DNA of 64,000 bases from Hyphomicrobiales bacterium. GTDB lineage: Bacteria > Pseudomonadota > Alphaproteobacteria > Rhizobiales > Beijerinckiaceae. The stretch is from positions 270,697 to 334,696 of the forward strand of contig JAIXZO010000006.1 of the NCBI GenBank assembly GCA_027489535.1, read 5' to 3'. A model generated the notes under the pieces. That model was not told the origin of the DNA and searched no databases. It worked only from the letters and a program-made list of their open reading frames with translations. The position numbers and the translations under genes were made by a program. Below are positions 14,364 to 22,259 of this stretch, in pieces. Position 1 is the first letter of the stretch. Every line of letters starts with the position of its first letter.

Positions 14364-14392
14364 CGAAAAAGGGGCGCCGAAAGGCGCCCCTT
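14364..14392 (-). terminator. Rho-independent terminator of the mucR-type gene
   Basis: AAGGGGCGCC-GAAA-GGCGCCCCTT is a perfect 10-bp stem with a tetraloop (14369-14392). On the minus strand it is followed by a T run (TTTTTCG), so it terminates the mucR-type transcript. It may also serve as a weak terminator for the plus-strand gene. Confidence 0.8.
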
Positions 14393-14416
14393 GATCGAAA
14401 CCGAAGAAACGAAGTT

Positions 14417-14839
14417 TCAGCGGGCGCGCTTGCGGCGCTGCTGGCCGAGACCCATCTGCTTGGCGAGTTGCGAACGAGCCTGAGCATAATTGGGAGCAAC
14501 CATCGGATAGTCGGCGGGAAGACCCCACTTCTCGCGGTAATCCTCGGGCGACATGTTGTACTGCGTGCGCAGGTGACGCTTCAGCGACTTGAACTTCTTG
14601 CCGTCTTCGAGGCAGATGATGTAGTCGGGCGTGATCGATTTCTTGACGGAAATCGCCGGCTTCGGCGCTTCGGCCGGAAGCTCGACGGTTCCGTTGGAGA
14701 CGCGCAGCAGCGCGGCGTGCACGTCGCCGATCAGACCGGCAAGGTCGGCGGCCGAAACGGAATTGTTGCTGACATAGGCAGAAACGATGTCTGCGGCGAG
14801 TTCGATATAGTTCGACGCGACGGCGTTGTCGTTCATCAT
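14417..14839 (-). CDS. mucR: MucR/Ros-family transcriptional regulator
   Basis: A 140-residue MucR/Ros protein. The N-terminus is helical ([19 protein letters not shown]), mediating oligomerisation in this family, and the C-terminal DNA-binding domain has [40 protein letters not shown] and [15 protein letters not shown]. In Ros the zinc is held by CxxC and two His. Here the second Cys position is Asp (CLED) and the last His position is Tyr, so classical zinc coordination is missing, as known for zinc-free family members in Mesorhizobium. MucR proteins are global regulators of exopolysaccharide, motility and cell cycle and commonly repress their own promoter. The gene has a 369-bp upstream gap and its own terminator, so it is monocistronic. 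Confidence 0.93.
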   Translation of the reverse strand: MMNDNAVASNYIELAADIVSAYVSNNSVSAADLAGLIGDVHAALLRVSNGTVELPAEAPKPAISVKKSITPDYIICLEDGKKFKSLKRHLRTQYNMSPEDYREKWGLPADYPMVAPNYAQARSQLAKQMGLGQQRRKRAR

Positions 14840-15208
14840 GGCTTGAGCCTTACCGTTTTAAGTCCGTTCATCGAGTTTTCGTGAACGCCCGAAACCTTTG
14901 CCTCGATCAACCGGAAGCGCGATTTTCGCTCCGGGAAGCCCTCAAGCCTGAGCTCGCAGCTTTTTCTCGACGACGATCTCGATCATTCGCTATTGAATCG
15001 ATCCGATGAGCGGTTCTCTATTGCATAATAACTTGCGTTGCAACGACGCCGCCGAAAGATACTCGTACCGTTACAAAGTTTCATAAGCCCAAGCTGAGCA
15101 TCAACAGCAGATTGTGAGCGCTTTCGGCTGGGCGACATCTCACTTTGCTCGCCTTGCAACCGCATCGGCGGAGCGACATATGTCCGGGGACAACGGGGAG
15201 ACGGACCG
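14840..15208. other. 369-bp gap between mucR and msrB promoters
   Basis: No gene is seen. The central part (about 14990-15090) is AT-richer than its surroundings, with TTGCATAATAACTTGCG and TACCGTTACAAAG, as expected for promoters of the two divergent genes. Autoregulation by MucR at AT-rich sites here is likely from family knowledge but no defined site can be read. Confidence 0.4.
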
Positions 15209-15640
15209 ATGAACGACGTTCGTGATCAAAAAGTCATCAAATCCGAAGAGGAATGGCGTCGGGAGCTCACTCCGGAGCAGTACAGGATCACCCGCGAACA
15301 CGGCACCGAGCGGGCATTTACCGGGCCGTGGCTCGATGAGAAGCGGCAAGGCGTCTATTCCTGCGTGGCCTGCGGCACGCCGCTGTTCACCGCCGGGACG
15401 AAGTACGAATCCGGCTCGGGCTGGCCGAGCTTCTTCATGCCGGTCGCGAACGACGCCATCGCGGAAATCGTCGATCGTTCGCATTTCATGACGCGCACCG
15501 AGATCCGCTGCGCGAAATGCGACGCCCATATCGGCCACGTCTTCCCCGACGGGCCGCATCCGACGGGGCTGCGCTACTGCACCAACGGCACCGCGCTGGA
15601 TTTCAAACCCGACGACGAATCCTGGTCGGACGGGCCGTGA
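15209..15640 (+). CDS. msrB: Peptide-methionine (R)-S-oxide reductase MsrB
   Basis: A 143-residue MsrB that repairs the R epimer of methionine sulfoxide. Zinc ligands Cys52/55 (CVAC) and Cys101/104 (CAKC) are present. The catalytic Cys124 is in RYCTNG, with the family blocks [11 protein letters not shown] and [10 protein letters not shown]. There is no signal peptide, so it is cytoplasmic. The ATG at 15209 is preceded by GGGGAG. It stands alone, with the convergent membrane-protein gene starting to overlap transcripts 40 bp downstream. Near sodB, it adds to an oxidative-stress flavour of this stretch. Confidence 0.96.
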   Translation: MNDVRDQKVIKSEEEWRRELTPEQYRITREHGTERAFTGPWLDEKRQGVYSCVACGTPLFTAGTKYESGSGWPSFFMPVANDAIAEIVDRSHFMTRTEIRCAKCDAHIGHVFPDGPHPTGLRYCTNGTALDFKPDDESWSDGP

Positions 15641-15679
15641 CGGCAACGGCGATGCCGGACGCATGCAGCGTCCGACGAT

Positions 15680-16207
15680 TCAGGACGCCCTTGTCGGGGC
15701 GTCCTCGACCTTCACGCCGCCCTCGCCGGTTTCGATGAAGACGCGCAGCGCGTCCATGTCCGGAAAGCGGTAGCGTCCGATATCCATCTCCGCCTCGATG
15801 GAGCCGTCGGAAAACATGAAATAGCCGATGCCGCCGGCGGAATAGGTGGCGGCGAGCATGCGATCGGCCGCGGGCACGGCGGCGGCGGGCGGCGGCGATG
15901 CGGGCTCGGAGGCGGAGGACTCCTCGGCCGGCAGCGCGGGCTCTTCGGCTGCGGCTGCGGTTTCGGATTCCGCGGTTTCGGCGACGCGAGCGTGCACCTT
16001 GCCGTCGAGCACGGCCTCGCGCAGGCGGCCTATGCTCGCCATCACGCAACCCAGCGCGAAGACGACGAAACCGCCGGTCATGACGGTGGCGCCGGCGATG
16101 ACCATCGTCCAGCCGCGTTCGCGACCGATCATGTCGGCGCCGCCCAAGAGCGTCGCACCGCCGATCACGATCATCATCAAGGCCATGCCGAAGACGGCAG
16201 CGTTCAT
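15680..16207 (-). CDS. Two-span membrane protein, hypothetical
   Basis: A 175-residue protein with two N-terminal hydrophobic segments, AAVFGMALMMIVIGGATLLGG (about 3-22, followed by ADMIGRERG) and MVIAGATVMTGGFVVFALGC (about 34-53). An acidic Ala/Glu/Pro-rich linker follows (about 80-120), then a small C-terminal domain YSAGGIGYFMFSDGSIEAEM ... GRYRFPDMDALRVFIE. The start at 16207 lies after AGAGG and removes an Arg/Pro-rich extension. The C-terminal domain resembles those that monitor or bind in other alphaproteobacterial membrane proteins, but no family is recognised. Confidence 0.72.
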   Translation of the reverse strand: MNAAVFGMALMMIVIGGATLLGGADMIGRERGWTMVIAGATVMTGGFVVFALGCVMASIGRLREAVLDGKVHARVAETAESETAAAAEEPALPAEESSASEPASPPPAAAVPAADRMLAATYSAGGIGYFMFSDGSIEAEMDIGRYRFPDMDALRVFIETGEGGVKVEDAPTRAS

Positions 16208-16380
16208 TCCGGAAACCTCTCGGTGCGAATCCCGCGGCCACCCTAGTGCGCCTCGGCCGCGCCGGCCATGCATGCGCGGCCGTCCGTTCATGGACGGTTG
16301 CCCGCTTCGGGTCGCGCCCCTAAGTATCTCTCCGAGACCCGCCGCAGGCGGGCCACGAGACCAAGCTTGGAGGAGCACGC

Positions 16381-16977
16381 ATGTTCACCCTTCCCGATCT
16401 GCCCTACGCCCACGACGCGCTTCAGCCCTACATGTCGCGCGAGACGCTGGAGTATCACCACGACAAGCACCACCTCGCCTATGTCAACAACGGCAACAAC
16501 CTGCTCAAGGGCAGCGAGTGGGAAGGCAAGTCGCTGGAGGAGGTCGTGAAGGGCTCGTTCGGCAAGAATGCCGGTCTCTTCAACAATGCGGGCCAGCATT
16601 ACAACCACATGCATTTCTGGAAGTGGATGAAGCCGAACGGCGGCGGCAGCATTCCGGGTGCGCTGGAAAAGGCCATCGTCGACGCGTTCGGCTCGGTCGA
16701 GAAGATGAAGGAAGACTTCATCCAGGCCGGCACGACGCAGTTCGGCTCGGGCTGGTGCTGGCTCGCCGTCCGCAACGGCAAGATCGAAGTCGCCAAGTCC
16801 GCCAACGGCGAAAGCCCGCTGGTGACCGGCGCGTCGCCGATCCTCGGCTGCGACGTGTGGGAACATTCCTACTACATCGACTACCGCAACCGTCGTCCCG
16901 ACTATCTCAAGGCGTTCGTCGAGAACCTCGTGAACTGGGAATACGTGGCGGAAATGTACGCCGCCGCGGCCAAGTGA
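16381..16977 (+). CDS. sodB: Superoxide dismutase, Fe/Mn family
   Basis: A 198-residue Fe/Mn superoxide dismutase. Metal ligands are His26 (YHHDKHH), His73 (in NAGQHYNHMHFW), Asp158 and His162 (in DVWEHSYYIDYRNRRPDYL). The FNNAGQHYNHMHFW block and overall length favour the iron-type SodB used by alphaproteobacteria, but Fe versus Mn cannot be settled from sequence. No signal peptide, hence cytoplasmic. The ATG has GGAGGAGC upstream. A strong terminator follows 36 bp after the stop. Confidence 0.96.
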   Translation: MFTLPDLPYAHDALQPYMSRETLEYHHDKHHLAYVNNGNNLLKGSEWEGKSLEEVVKGSFGKNAGLFNNAGQHYNHMHFWKWMKPNGGGSIPGALEKAIVDAFGSVEKMKEDFIQAGTTQFGSGWCWLAVRNGKIEVAKSANGESPLVTGASPILGCDVWEHSYYIDYRNRRPDYLKAFVENLVNWEYVAEMYAAAAK

Positions 16978-17013
16978 ACGCGCGGCAGCGATCCAGAAAG
17001 CAATGACGGAAAG

Positions 17014-17036
17014 CGGGGCCTTCGGGCCCCGTTTTT
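17014..17036 (+). terminator. Rho-independent terminator after sodB
   Basis: CGGGGCC-TTCG-GGCCCCG followed by TTTTT. A seven-bp GC stem with a stable TTCG loop and a five-T tail on the plus strand. It touches the stop codon of the convergent deacetylase gene. Confidence 0.9.
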
Positions 17037-17899
17037 CATGACAGGTCGGTAAAGCGGGCGAGCGTGAAGCCCCATTCGGCGAGATCGTCGAGAAACGCGT
17101 CGCCCGCCAGATAGGCCGCCTCGAGCGGGCGCGTGGCGATGACGGGATCGAGCGCGGCGAGTTCCGCGTCGTCCGCAGCGCCGGGATGCACCATGATCAG
17201 GTGCTCGCGGCCGGGAGCCGCGAGGAAGCGGCAGAAATCCGTCCGGAAATCGCGGGACGGATCGAAGGGGCTCACACCCGCGAAGCCGTGATTGACGGGA
17301 TGCCCGCGCCGCCGCGCCGACCGCCCGAAGCCGACCGAGAGCGCTGCGATGGCATGCGCCTTCGTCGACGCCACGCCGCGCGCGGCGATGCGGCCGGGGG
17401 TATCGAAGGGGTCGCGCAGATGCGGGCGGAACGTCTTGCCGAAGCGCTCGACGGCCCGAAACAGCGCGCCGCGCACGCCCGGCAGCGCATGAACGTGTCG
17501 GTGCCCATCGAGAAAGGCGGGCAGCGCGCCGTATTCGCGGGCGAAGGCCTCGATCTGGCGGGTGAATTCGTCGGCGATCTCGGCGCGGGCCGCGGCATCC
17601 GTCATCGCCCCGCGCGCGGCCGCCGCAAGCGTGGGCAGCGTACCGCCCGGCGCAAGTTTCGGCATGAGGCCGAGCGGCGCGCCCGCGGTGAGGTTGAGAT
17701 GCACGCCGGCATCGGCTTCGGCGGCCAGTTCGCGCAGACGCGGCGCCCATTTCGCCCAATGCGGGCGGTTGGTCATCGCGCCCGTAGCGGAAAGCCGCCC
17801 TTTCGCGATAAGATCGACAATGGTCGCGCTTACGCCGTCGGTGAAGGCGAAGTCGTCGGCCACGAGAAGGACCGGGCGGAGGGCGTGAGCTTCGTTCAT
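17036..17899 (-). CDS. ChbG/HpnK (YdjC) family deacetylase
   Basis: A 287-residue YdjC-superfamily carbohydrate deacetylase. Metal-site motifs: VLLVADDFAFTDGVS (Asp pair), GVHLNLTAG (His), and FLDGHRHVHALPGV (His pairs), with HLIMVHPGAADD near the C-terminus. The family removes acetyl groups from chitooligosaccharides (ChbG) or hopanoid sugars (HpnK). The next gene, divergent, is a polyprenyl-phosphate-type glycosyltransferase, which suggests a lipid-linked sugar substrate. The start at 17899 (MNEAHALRPVLLVADDF) is chosen because it gives the family N-terminus. The longer frame to 18415 is antisense to the glycosyltransferase. Confidence 0.88.
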   Translation of the reverse strand: MNEAHALRPVLLVADDFAFTDGVSATIVDLIAKGRLSATGAMTNRPHWAKWAPRLRELAAEADAGVHLNLTAGAPLGLMPKLAPGGTLPTLAAAARGAMTDAAARAEIADEFTRQIEAFAREYGALPAFLDGHRHVHALPGVRGALFRAVERFGKTFRPHLRDPFDTPGRIAARGVASTKAHAIAALSVGFGRSARRRGHPVNHGFAGVSPFDPSRDFRTDFCRFLAAPGREHLIMVHPGAADDAELAALDPVIATRPLEAAYLAGDAFLDDLAEWGFTLARFTDLS

Positions 17900-17977
17900 C
17901 GTCGGGTCATCTCGAAACGGGTACGGAAAAGTGCGGCGCATCCTTTTGCGCGCCGTCCTTTGAACGGAGTGACGTCC

Positions 17978-18985
17978 TTGTCCTTCAGCACCGGCGTTCC
18001 CGTCGGCCCCTGCGACCTCTCGGTCGTCGTGCCGGCGTTCAACGAGGGACGCAACATCGAAACGCTCGCCGAGCGTCTCGTCCCCGTCCTCGACGACCTC
18101 GCGACGTCGTGGGAAATCATCTTCGTCGACGACGGCTCGCATGACGACACGCTGACGCGCATCAAAGCGCTCGCGGCCTGGGACCGTCGCGTGCGCGCCG
18201 TCTCGTTCAGCCGCAATTTCGGCAAGGAGATCGCCATCGCGGCGGGTCTCGACCATGCCGGCGGCCGTGCGGTCGTCCTCATGGATGCCGACCTGCAGCA
18301 CCCGCCCGAAGTCATTCGCGAATTCGTCGCCAAATGGCGCGAAGGCCATGCCGTCGTCTACGGCCAACGCATCGACCGCGCCGGCGACGGCGTCGTCCGC
18401 CGCAAGCTGACGCAAGGCTTCTACCGTCTCTTCGCCGCCGCCGGGGAAACGCCTCTGCCGCCGGGCGCGGGCGATTTCCGCCTGATGGACCGCAAGGCCG
18501 TCGACGCGCTGCGCTCGATGGGCGAACGCGCGCGGTTCTCCAAAGGTCTTTACGCGTGGATCGGCTTCAAGTCGGTCGGCGTCCCGTTCGAGGTGGCCGA
18601 CCGCGCCGAGGGCGTGTCCAAATTCAGCTTCCGCAAGCTGTTCTCCTTCGCCTTCGACGGCATCACATCGTTCTCGACGGTGCCGCTGAAGCTGTGGACC
18701 TATGTCGGCGTGACGATTTCGTTCTTCTCGATCCTGTCGGCGCTGTTCTTCCTCACGCGCACCTTCGTGGAGGGCGTGGACGTACCGGGCTACGCCTCGC
18801 TGATCGTGTCGGTGATGTTCTTCTCCGGCATCCAGCTGATCTCGCTGGGCGTGCTCGGCGAGTATATCGGCCGCATCTTCGCCGAGGTGAAACGCCGCCC
18901 GCTCTACATCGTCGGCGAGAGCATCGGTTTCGGCGAAGCGGGCGCGGAGATCGCGCGTCCGGTGCTCGTGCGCCGTCCGGCCTGA
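17978..18985 (+). CDS. DPM1/GtrB-like family 2 glycosyltransferase with two C-terminal membrane spans
   Basis: About 335 residues. The GT-A domain has LSVVVPAFNEGRNIETLAER, IIFVDDGSHDDTL, SFSRNFGKEIAIAAGLDHA and VLMDADLQHPPEVI (the DxD-type DAD). GDFRLMDRKAVDAL and EGVSKFSFRKL follow. Two membrane spans (WTYVGVTISFFSILSALFF and LIVSVMFFSGIQLISLGVLG) end the protein, then GEYIGRIFAEVKRRPLY. This is the layout of enzymes that move a sugar to polyprenyl phosphate. The start is probably the TTG at 17978, 8 nt after CGGAG. GTG at 17969 overlaps the ribosome binding site. murJ follows after 10 bp, so the two are likely co-transcribed. Confidence 0.9.
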   Translation: MSFSTGVPVGPCDLSVVVPAFNEGRNIETLAERLVPVLDDLATSWEIIFVDDGSHDDTLTRIKALAAWDRRVRAVSFSRNFGKEIAIAAGLDHAGGRAVVLMDADLQHPPEVIREFVAKWREGHAVVYGQRIDRAGDGVVRRKLTQGFYRLFAAAGETPLPPGAGDFRLMDRKAVDALRSMGERARFSKGLYAWIGFKSVGVPFEVADRAEGVSKFSFRKLFSFAFDGITSFSTVPLKLWTYVGVTISFFSILSALFFLTRTFVEGVDVPGYASLIVSVMFFSGIQLISLGVLGEYIGRIFAEVKRRPLYIVGESIGFGEAGAEIARPVLVRRPA

Positions 18986-18995
18986 TCGGCGCTCG

Positions 18996-20522
18996 ATGAT
19001 CCGTCAGATCGCGTCCATCGGCGGGCTGACGCTCGTTTCCCGCGTCACCGGCTTTGCGCGCGACATCGTGCTGGCGGCGGTGCTCGGCGCGGGCGTCGCG
19101 GCGGACGCCTTCGTGGTCGCGCAGCGTCTGCCGAACCATTTCCGCGCGCTGTTCGGCGAGGGCGCGTTCAACGTCGCCTTCGTGCCCGCTTATTCCGCCT
19201 CGCTGGAAAAGGACGGACCGGCCGCCGCCCGGCGCTTCTCTGCCGGCATCATGGCGCTGCTGTCCGTCGTCTTGCTGCTCGTGGTCGGGGCCGCCATCAC
19301 GTTCACGCCCGAGGTCGTGCGCCTGCTCGCCCCCGGCTTCGCCGACGAACCCGCCAAGTTCGATCTGGCGGTCGCGCTGACGCGCATCACCTTCCCCTAC
19401 CTCCTGTTCATTTCGCTGGTGACGCTGATCTCGGGCGTGCTGAACGCGCATGGCCGCTTCGCCGCCGCGGCGGGCGCGCCGATCCTGCTCAACCTCTCGG
19501 TCATGGCCGCGTTGGCGGTGTCCTTCGCCTTTCCGAGCGCCGCGCATGCGGCCGCTTGGGGCGTCACGCTCGCGGGCCTCCTGCAATTGCTGCTCGTGGC
19601 CGCCGACGCCCGCCGCGCATCGGTTCTCCCCGGCTTCGCCGTTCCCTCGGGCGACGGGCGCACGCGGGGCTTCTTCAAGGCGCTGGGACCCGCCGTCGCG
19701 GGGTCGGGCGGCGTGCAGATCGCGATGTTCGCGGACACGATCATCGCCTCGCTGCTGCCCACCGGGGCCGTCGCGGCGCTGTATTATGCCGACAGGATCT
19801 ATCAGCTCCCCGTCGGGCTGATCGGCGCCGCCGCCGGGACGGTGCTGCTGCCCGCGATGAGCCGCCTCGTCGCGGCCGAAAACCCCGCCGCCGCCCATGC
19901 GATGCAGAACCGGGCCTTCGGCTTCTCGCTTGCGCTGTCCGCGCCGTTCATGGCGGCCTTCCTGCTGGTGCCGGACCTGATCATGCGCGGCCTGTTCATG
20001 CGCGGCGCATTCGACGATGCGGCGGCGCGGCTCGCGGGCGAAATCCTCGCGGCCTATGCTGTCGGCCTGCCCGCCGTCGTGCTGATCCGCAGCGCCACCG
20101 CCAGTTTCTATGCGCGCGCGGATACCACGACGCCGGTCGTCGCAGCCTTTGCGGGGATCGCCGTCAACGTCGCCTTGAAGCTCGTGCTCACCGGGCCGCT
20201 CGGCGCTGCGGGACTTGCGCTCGCTACAGCGGCAGGCGCTTGGGTCAATTTCGGTCTGCTGACGCTGCTAGCCGTGAAAAAAGGTTGGGCGACGCCGGAC
20301 CGGACGCTCGGCCGCGCCTGCATCGCCATCGCCGCGGCCTGTGCCGCCTTGGCGACGGCGATCCTGCTGCTGCGCACGCCCGTCGCGGCCTATGCCGCAT
20401 CGCTGCCCGCTTTCCGAAAGGAAGCCGATCTGCTGATTCTCGCCTCGGCGAGCGGCACGATCTATCTCGCGGTGCTTTTCGTGAGCTTCAAGGTGCTGAA
20501 GCTGCGCCTCGGCCGCGCCTGA
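18996..20522 (+). CDS. murJ: Lipid II flippase MurJ (MviN)
   Basis: A 508-residue polytopic protein of the MOP exporter superfamily. The N-terminus IRQIASIGGLTLVSRVTGFA and the conserved DAFVVAQRLPNHFRALFGEG, FNVAFVPAYSA, VGLIGAAAGTVLLPAMSRL and YARADTTTPV are diagnostic for MurJ, which moves lipid II across the inner membrane for peptidoglycan synthesis. About 13-14 hydrophobic segments can be followed. Full length, no defects. Located just after a GT2 gene on the same strand. Confidence 0.95.
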   Translation: MIRQIASIGGLTLVSRVTGFARDIVLAAVLGAGVAADAFVVAQRLPNHFRALFGEGAFNVAFVPAYSASLEKDGPAAARRFSAGIMALLSVVLLLVVGAAITFTPEVVRLLAPGFADEPAKFDLAVALTRITFPYLLFISLVTLISGVLNAHGRFAAAAGAPILLNLSVMAALAVSFAFPSAAHAAAWGVTLAGLLQLLLVAADARRASVLPGFAVPSGDGRTRGFFKALGPAVAGSGGVQIAMFADTIIASLLPTGAVAALYYADRIYQLPVGLIGAAAGTVLLPAMSRLVAAENPAAAHAMQNRAFGFSLALSAPFMAAFLLVPDLIMRGLFMRGAFDDAAARLAGEILAAYAVGLPAVVLIRSATASFYARADTTTPVVAAFAGIAVNVALKLVLTGPLGAAGLALATAAGAWVNFGLLTLLAVKKGWATPDRTLGRACIAIAAACAALATAILLLRTPVAAYAASLPAFRKEADLLILASASGTIYLAVLFVSFKVLKLRLGRA

Positions 20523-20545
20523 AGCGCCTTGCCTGAACCGACGCG

Positions 20546-21403
20546 TCAGGCGTGGGCGAACTCCCAATAGAGTTCGCGCGCCGAACGATAGAACGGGCCG
20601 GGCTGCAATTCGCGCTGCTCGATGCGGGTGATCGGCTGCACCTTGCCGTAATTGCCGACTTGGAAGATCTCGTCCGCCTCGAGGAAGGCGCGCGGGTCGA
20701 GCACGTTCTCGACGACCGTCCGCCCCGCCTTGCGCAGCAGGCCCATCACGCGCTGTCGCGTGATGCCGTTCAAGAAGCAGCCGTTCGGCACGGGCGTGTA
20801 GACCACGCCGTCCTTGGCCATGAAGATGTTGGCGGTGGCGAGTTCCGCCACATTGCCGAGCATGTCGCAGAGCAAGGCGTTGTCGAACCCGCGCGCCTTG
20901 GCGTCCTTCAACGCCCGCGCGCTGTTGGGGTACAGGCACGAGGCCTTGGCGTTGGTAGGCATCGTCTCCAGCGATGCACGGCGGAACGGCGAGAACGTGA
21001 CGGCGGAGCCCCCGCCCTTCGGCATCGAGGCTTCGTAGACCGACAGGCAGAACCGGGTGGATTCGGGGTCGGACGCCACGGCGCTCCACGGCGCGGAGTC
21101 TTCGGCCCAATACATGGGGCGGATATAGAGCTCCGAGCCGGGCGCGAATTTGGCGATGCCCTCGCGGGCCAATTCGGCGATCGCGCCGGGCTGCATGGTC
21201 GGCGCGAGATCGAGCGCCAGCGCGGAGCGGTTGACGCGTTCGCAATGCAGATCGAGATCGGGCGCGACGCCCTCGAAGGCGCGCGCGCCGTCGAACACGG
21301 TCGATCCTTGCCAGAAAGCGTGGCTGCGCGGACCGATCAGGCCGGGATTACCCTCATGCCAAGCACCGTCGAACCACGTCCAAGTCTGCGAAAAATCAGC
21401 CAT
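20546..21403 (-). CDS. Branched-chain amino-acid aminotransferase-like, class IV
   Basis: A 285-residue PLP enzyme of fold type IV. It starts MADFSQTWTWFDGAWHEGNP, with GSTVFDGARAFEG, YIRPMYW, the Lys segment TNAKASCLYPNSARAL (catalytic Lys), NALLCDMLGNVAELATANIF and GITRQRVMGLL. These match branched-chain aminotransferase (IlvE-type) proteins of alphaproteobacteria that are often annotated as branched-chain aminotransferase family. Transamination of Leu/Ile/Val or a related amino acid is likely, but D-amino-acid or ADC-lyase type activity is not excluded. Two adjacent ATGs exist (21406, 21403). The second gives better spacing from GGAGGG. Confidence 0.88.
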   Translation of the reverse strand: MADFSQTWTWFDGAWHEGNPGLIGPRSHAFWQGSTVFDGARAFEGVAPDLDLHCERVNRSALALDLAPTMQPGAIAELAREGIAKFAPGSELYIRPMYWAEDSAPWSAVASDPESTRFCLSVYEASMPKGGGSAVTFSPFRRASLETMPTNAKASCLYPNSARALKDAKARGFDNALLCDMLGNVAELATANIFMAKDGVVYTPVPNGCFLNGITRQRVMGLLRKAGRTVVENVLDPRAFLEADEIFQVGNYGKVQPITRIEQRELQPGPFYRSARELYWEFAHA

Positions 21404-21533
21404 CATGCCCTCCGAAACGGCGAGCATCCGACCACCCCCGCTCGGCTCCGTCAACGCCGGCGGCGGGCGGCTGACATGTTCTGCGCCGCGGTTCATAGTC
21501 GTTGAAAGCCCCGCGCACCCGGTCAGGCCGTCG

Positions 21534-22205
21534 ATGTCCGAAATCCTGTCACGCCCCGCCGCCGTCGCCGTCTTCGACGCCTACGGCACGCTGTTCGACG
21601 TGCATTCCGCCGTCATGCGCCATGCCGAACGCGTCGGCCCGGATGCGGCGAAACTGTCGGACGTTTGGCGGGCCAAGCAGTTGGAATATACGTGGGTTCT
21701 GTCGCTCACGGGCCGCTACGAGCCGTTTTGGGAGCTGACCGTCCGCGCGCTCGACTACGCCTTCGAGGTCGTCTCCGCCGCGGACAGGACCACGCGGGCC
21801 GACCTGCTCGCCGCCTATCGCAGCTTGTCGGCCTATCCCGAAGCCGCCGAAGTTCTGGAGGCGCTGCGCGCGCAGGGCATCCCCACGGCGATCCTCTCGA
21901 ACGGCGACCCCGGCATGCTCGCGTCGGCGGTCGGAACCTCGGGCATGACGGGTCACCTCGATGCGGTGCTGTCCGTCGACGCCGTCAAAATCTTCAAGAC
22001 GCACCCCAAGGCCTACGACCTCGTGGTCGCGCATTTCGGCGTGACCGGAGCCGAGGTGATCTTCGTCTCGTCGAACCGCTGGGACGTGGCCGGGGCCGCC
22101 GCCTACGGCTTTTCGCCCGTGTGGGTGAACCGCCTAGGACGGCCGGACGAATATCCCGGCCTGAACCCCGTCGCCGTCATCGGCGATCTGCGCGGCTTGG
22201 TCTGA
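21534..22205 (+). CDS. HAD-family haloacid dehalogenase type II
   Basis: A 223-residue HAD hydrolase. Motif I is AVFDAYGTLFDVHSAV with the nucleophile Asp15. The cap helix has RAKQLEYTWVLSLTGRYEPF, typical of L-2-haloacid dehalogenases. Motif II is AILSNGDPGML, Lys is in VKIFKTHPKAYDLV and the final motif is VSSNRWDVAGAAAYGF. This arrangement fits L-2-haloacid dehalogenase (hydrolytic removal of halogen). Natural substrate may be something else. The ATG at 21534 gives the family N-terminus. It is divergent from the aminotransferase gene. Confidence 0.9.
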   Translation: MSEILSRPAAVAVFDAYGTLFDVHSAVMRHAERVGPDAAKLSDVWRAKQLEYTWVLSLTGRYEPFWELTVRALDYAFEVVSAADRTTRADLLAAYRSLSAYPEAAEVLEALRAQGIPTAILSNGDPGMLASAVGTSGMTGHLDAVLSVDAVKIFKTHPKAYDLVVAHFGVTGAEVIFVSSNRWDVAGAAAYGFSPVWVNRLGRPDEYPGLNPVAVIGDLRGLV

Positions 22206-22210
22206 AACCC

Positions 22211-22245
22211 CGAGGCGGGCGACCCGGCTTCGGGCACCCGCCTCG
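22211..22245. terminator. Hairpin between convergent genes (weak terminator)
   Basis: CGAGGCGGG (22211-22219) pairs with CCCGCCTCG (22237-22245), and inside it CCCG-GCTT-CGGG forms a further stem. It lies between the convergent HAD and M20 genes. The T-rich tail is poor (TCGTCGTTTCG), so it could be a bidirectional, partly effective terminator. Confidence 0.45.
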
Positions 22246-22259
22246 AGTCGTCGTTTCGT

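Noticed and set aside
15681..15705. AGGACGCCC / GGGCGTCCT hairpin after msrB
   Set aside because: It lies inside the C-terminal coding part of the minus-strand gene and lacks a T tail; likely coding-sequence symmetry.
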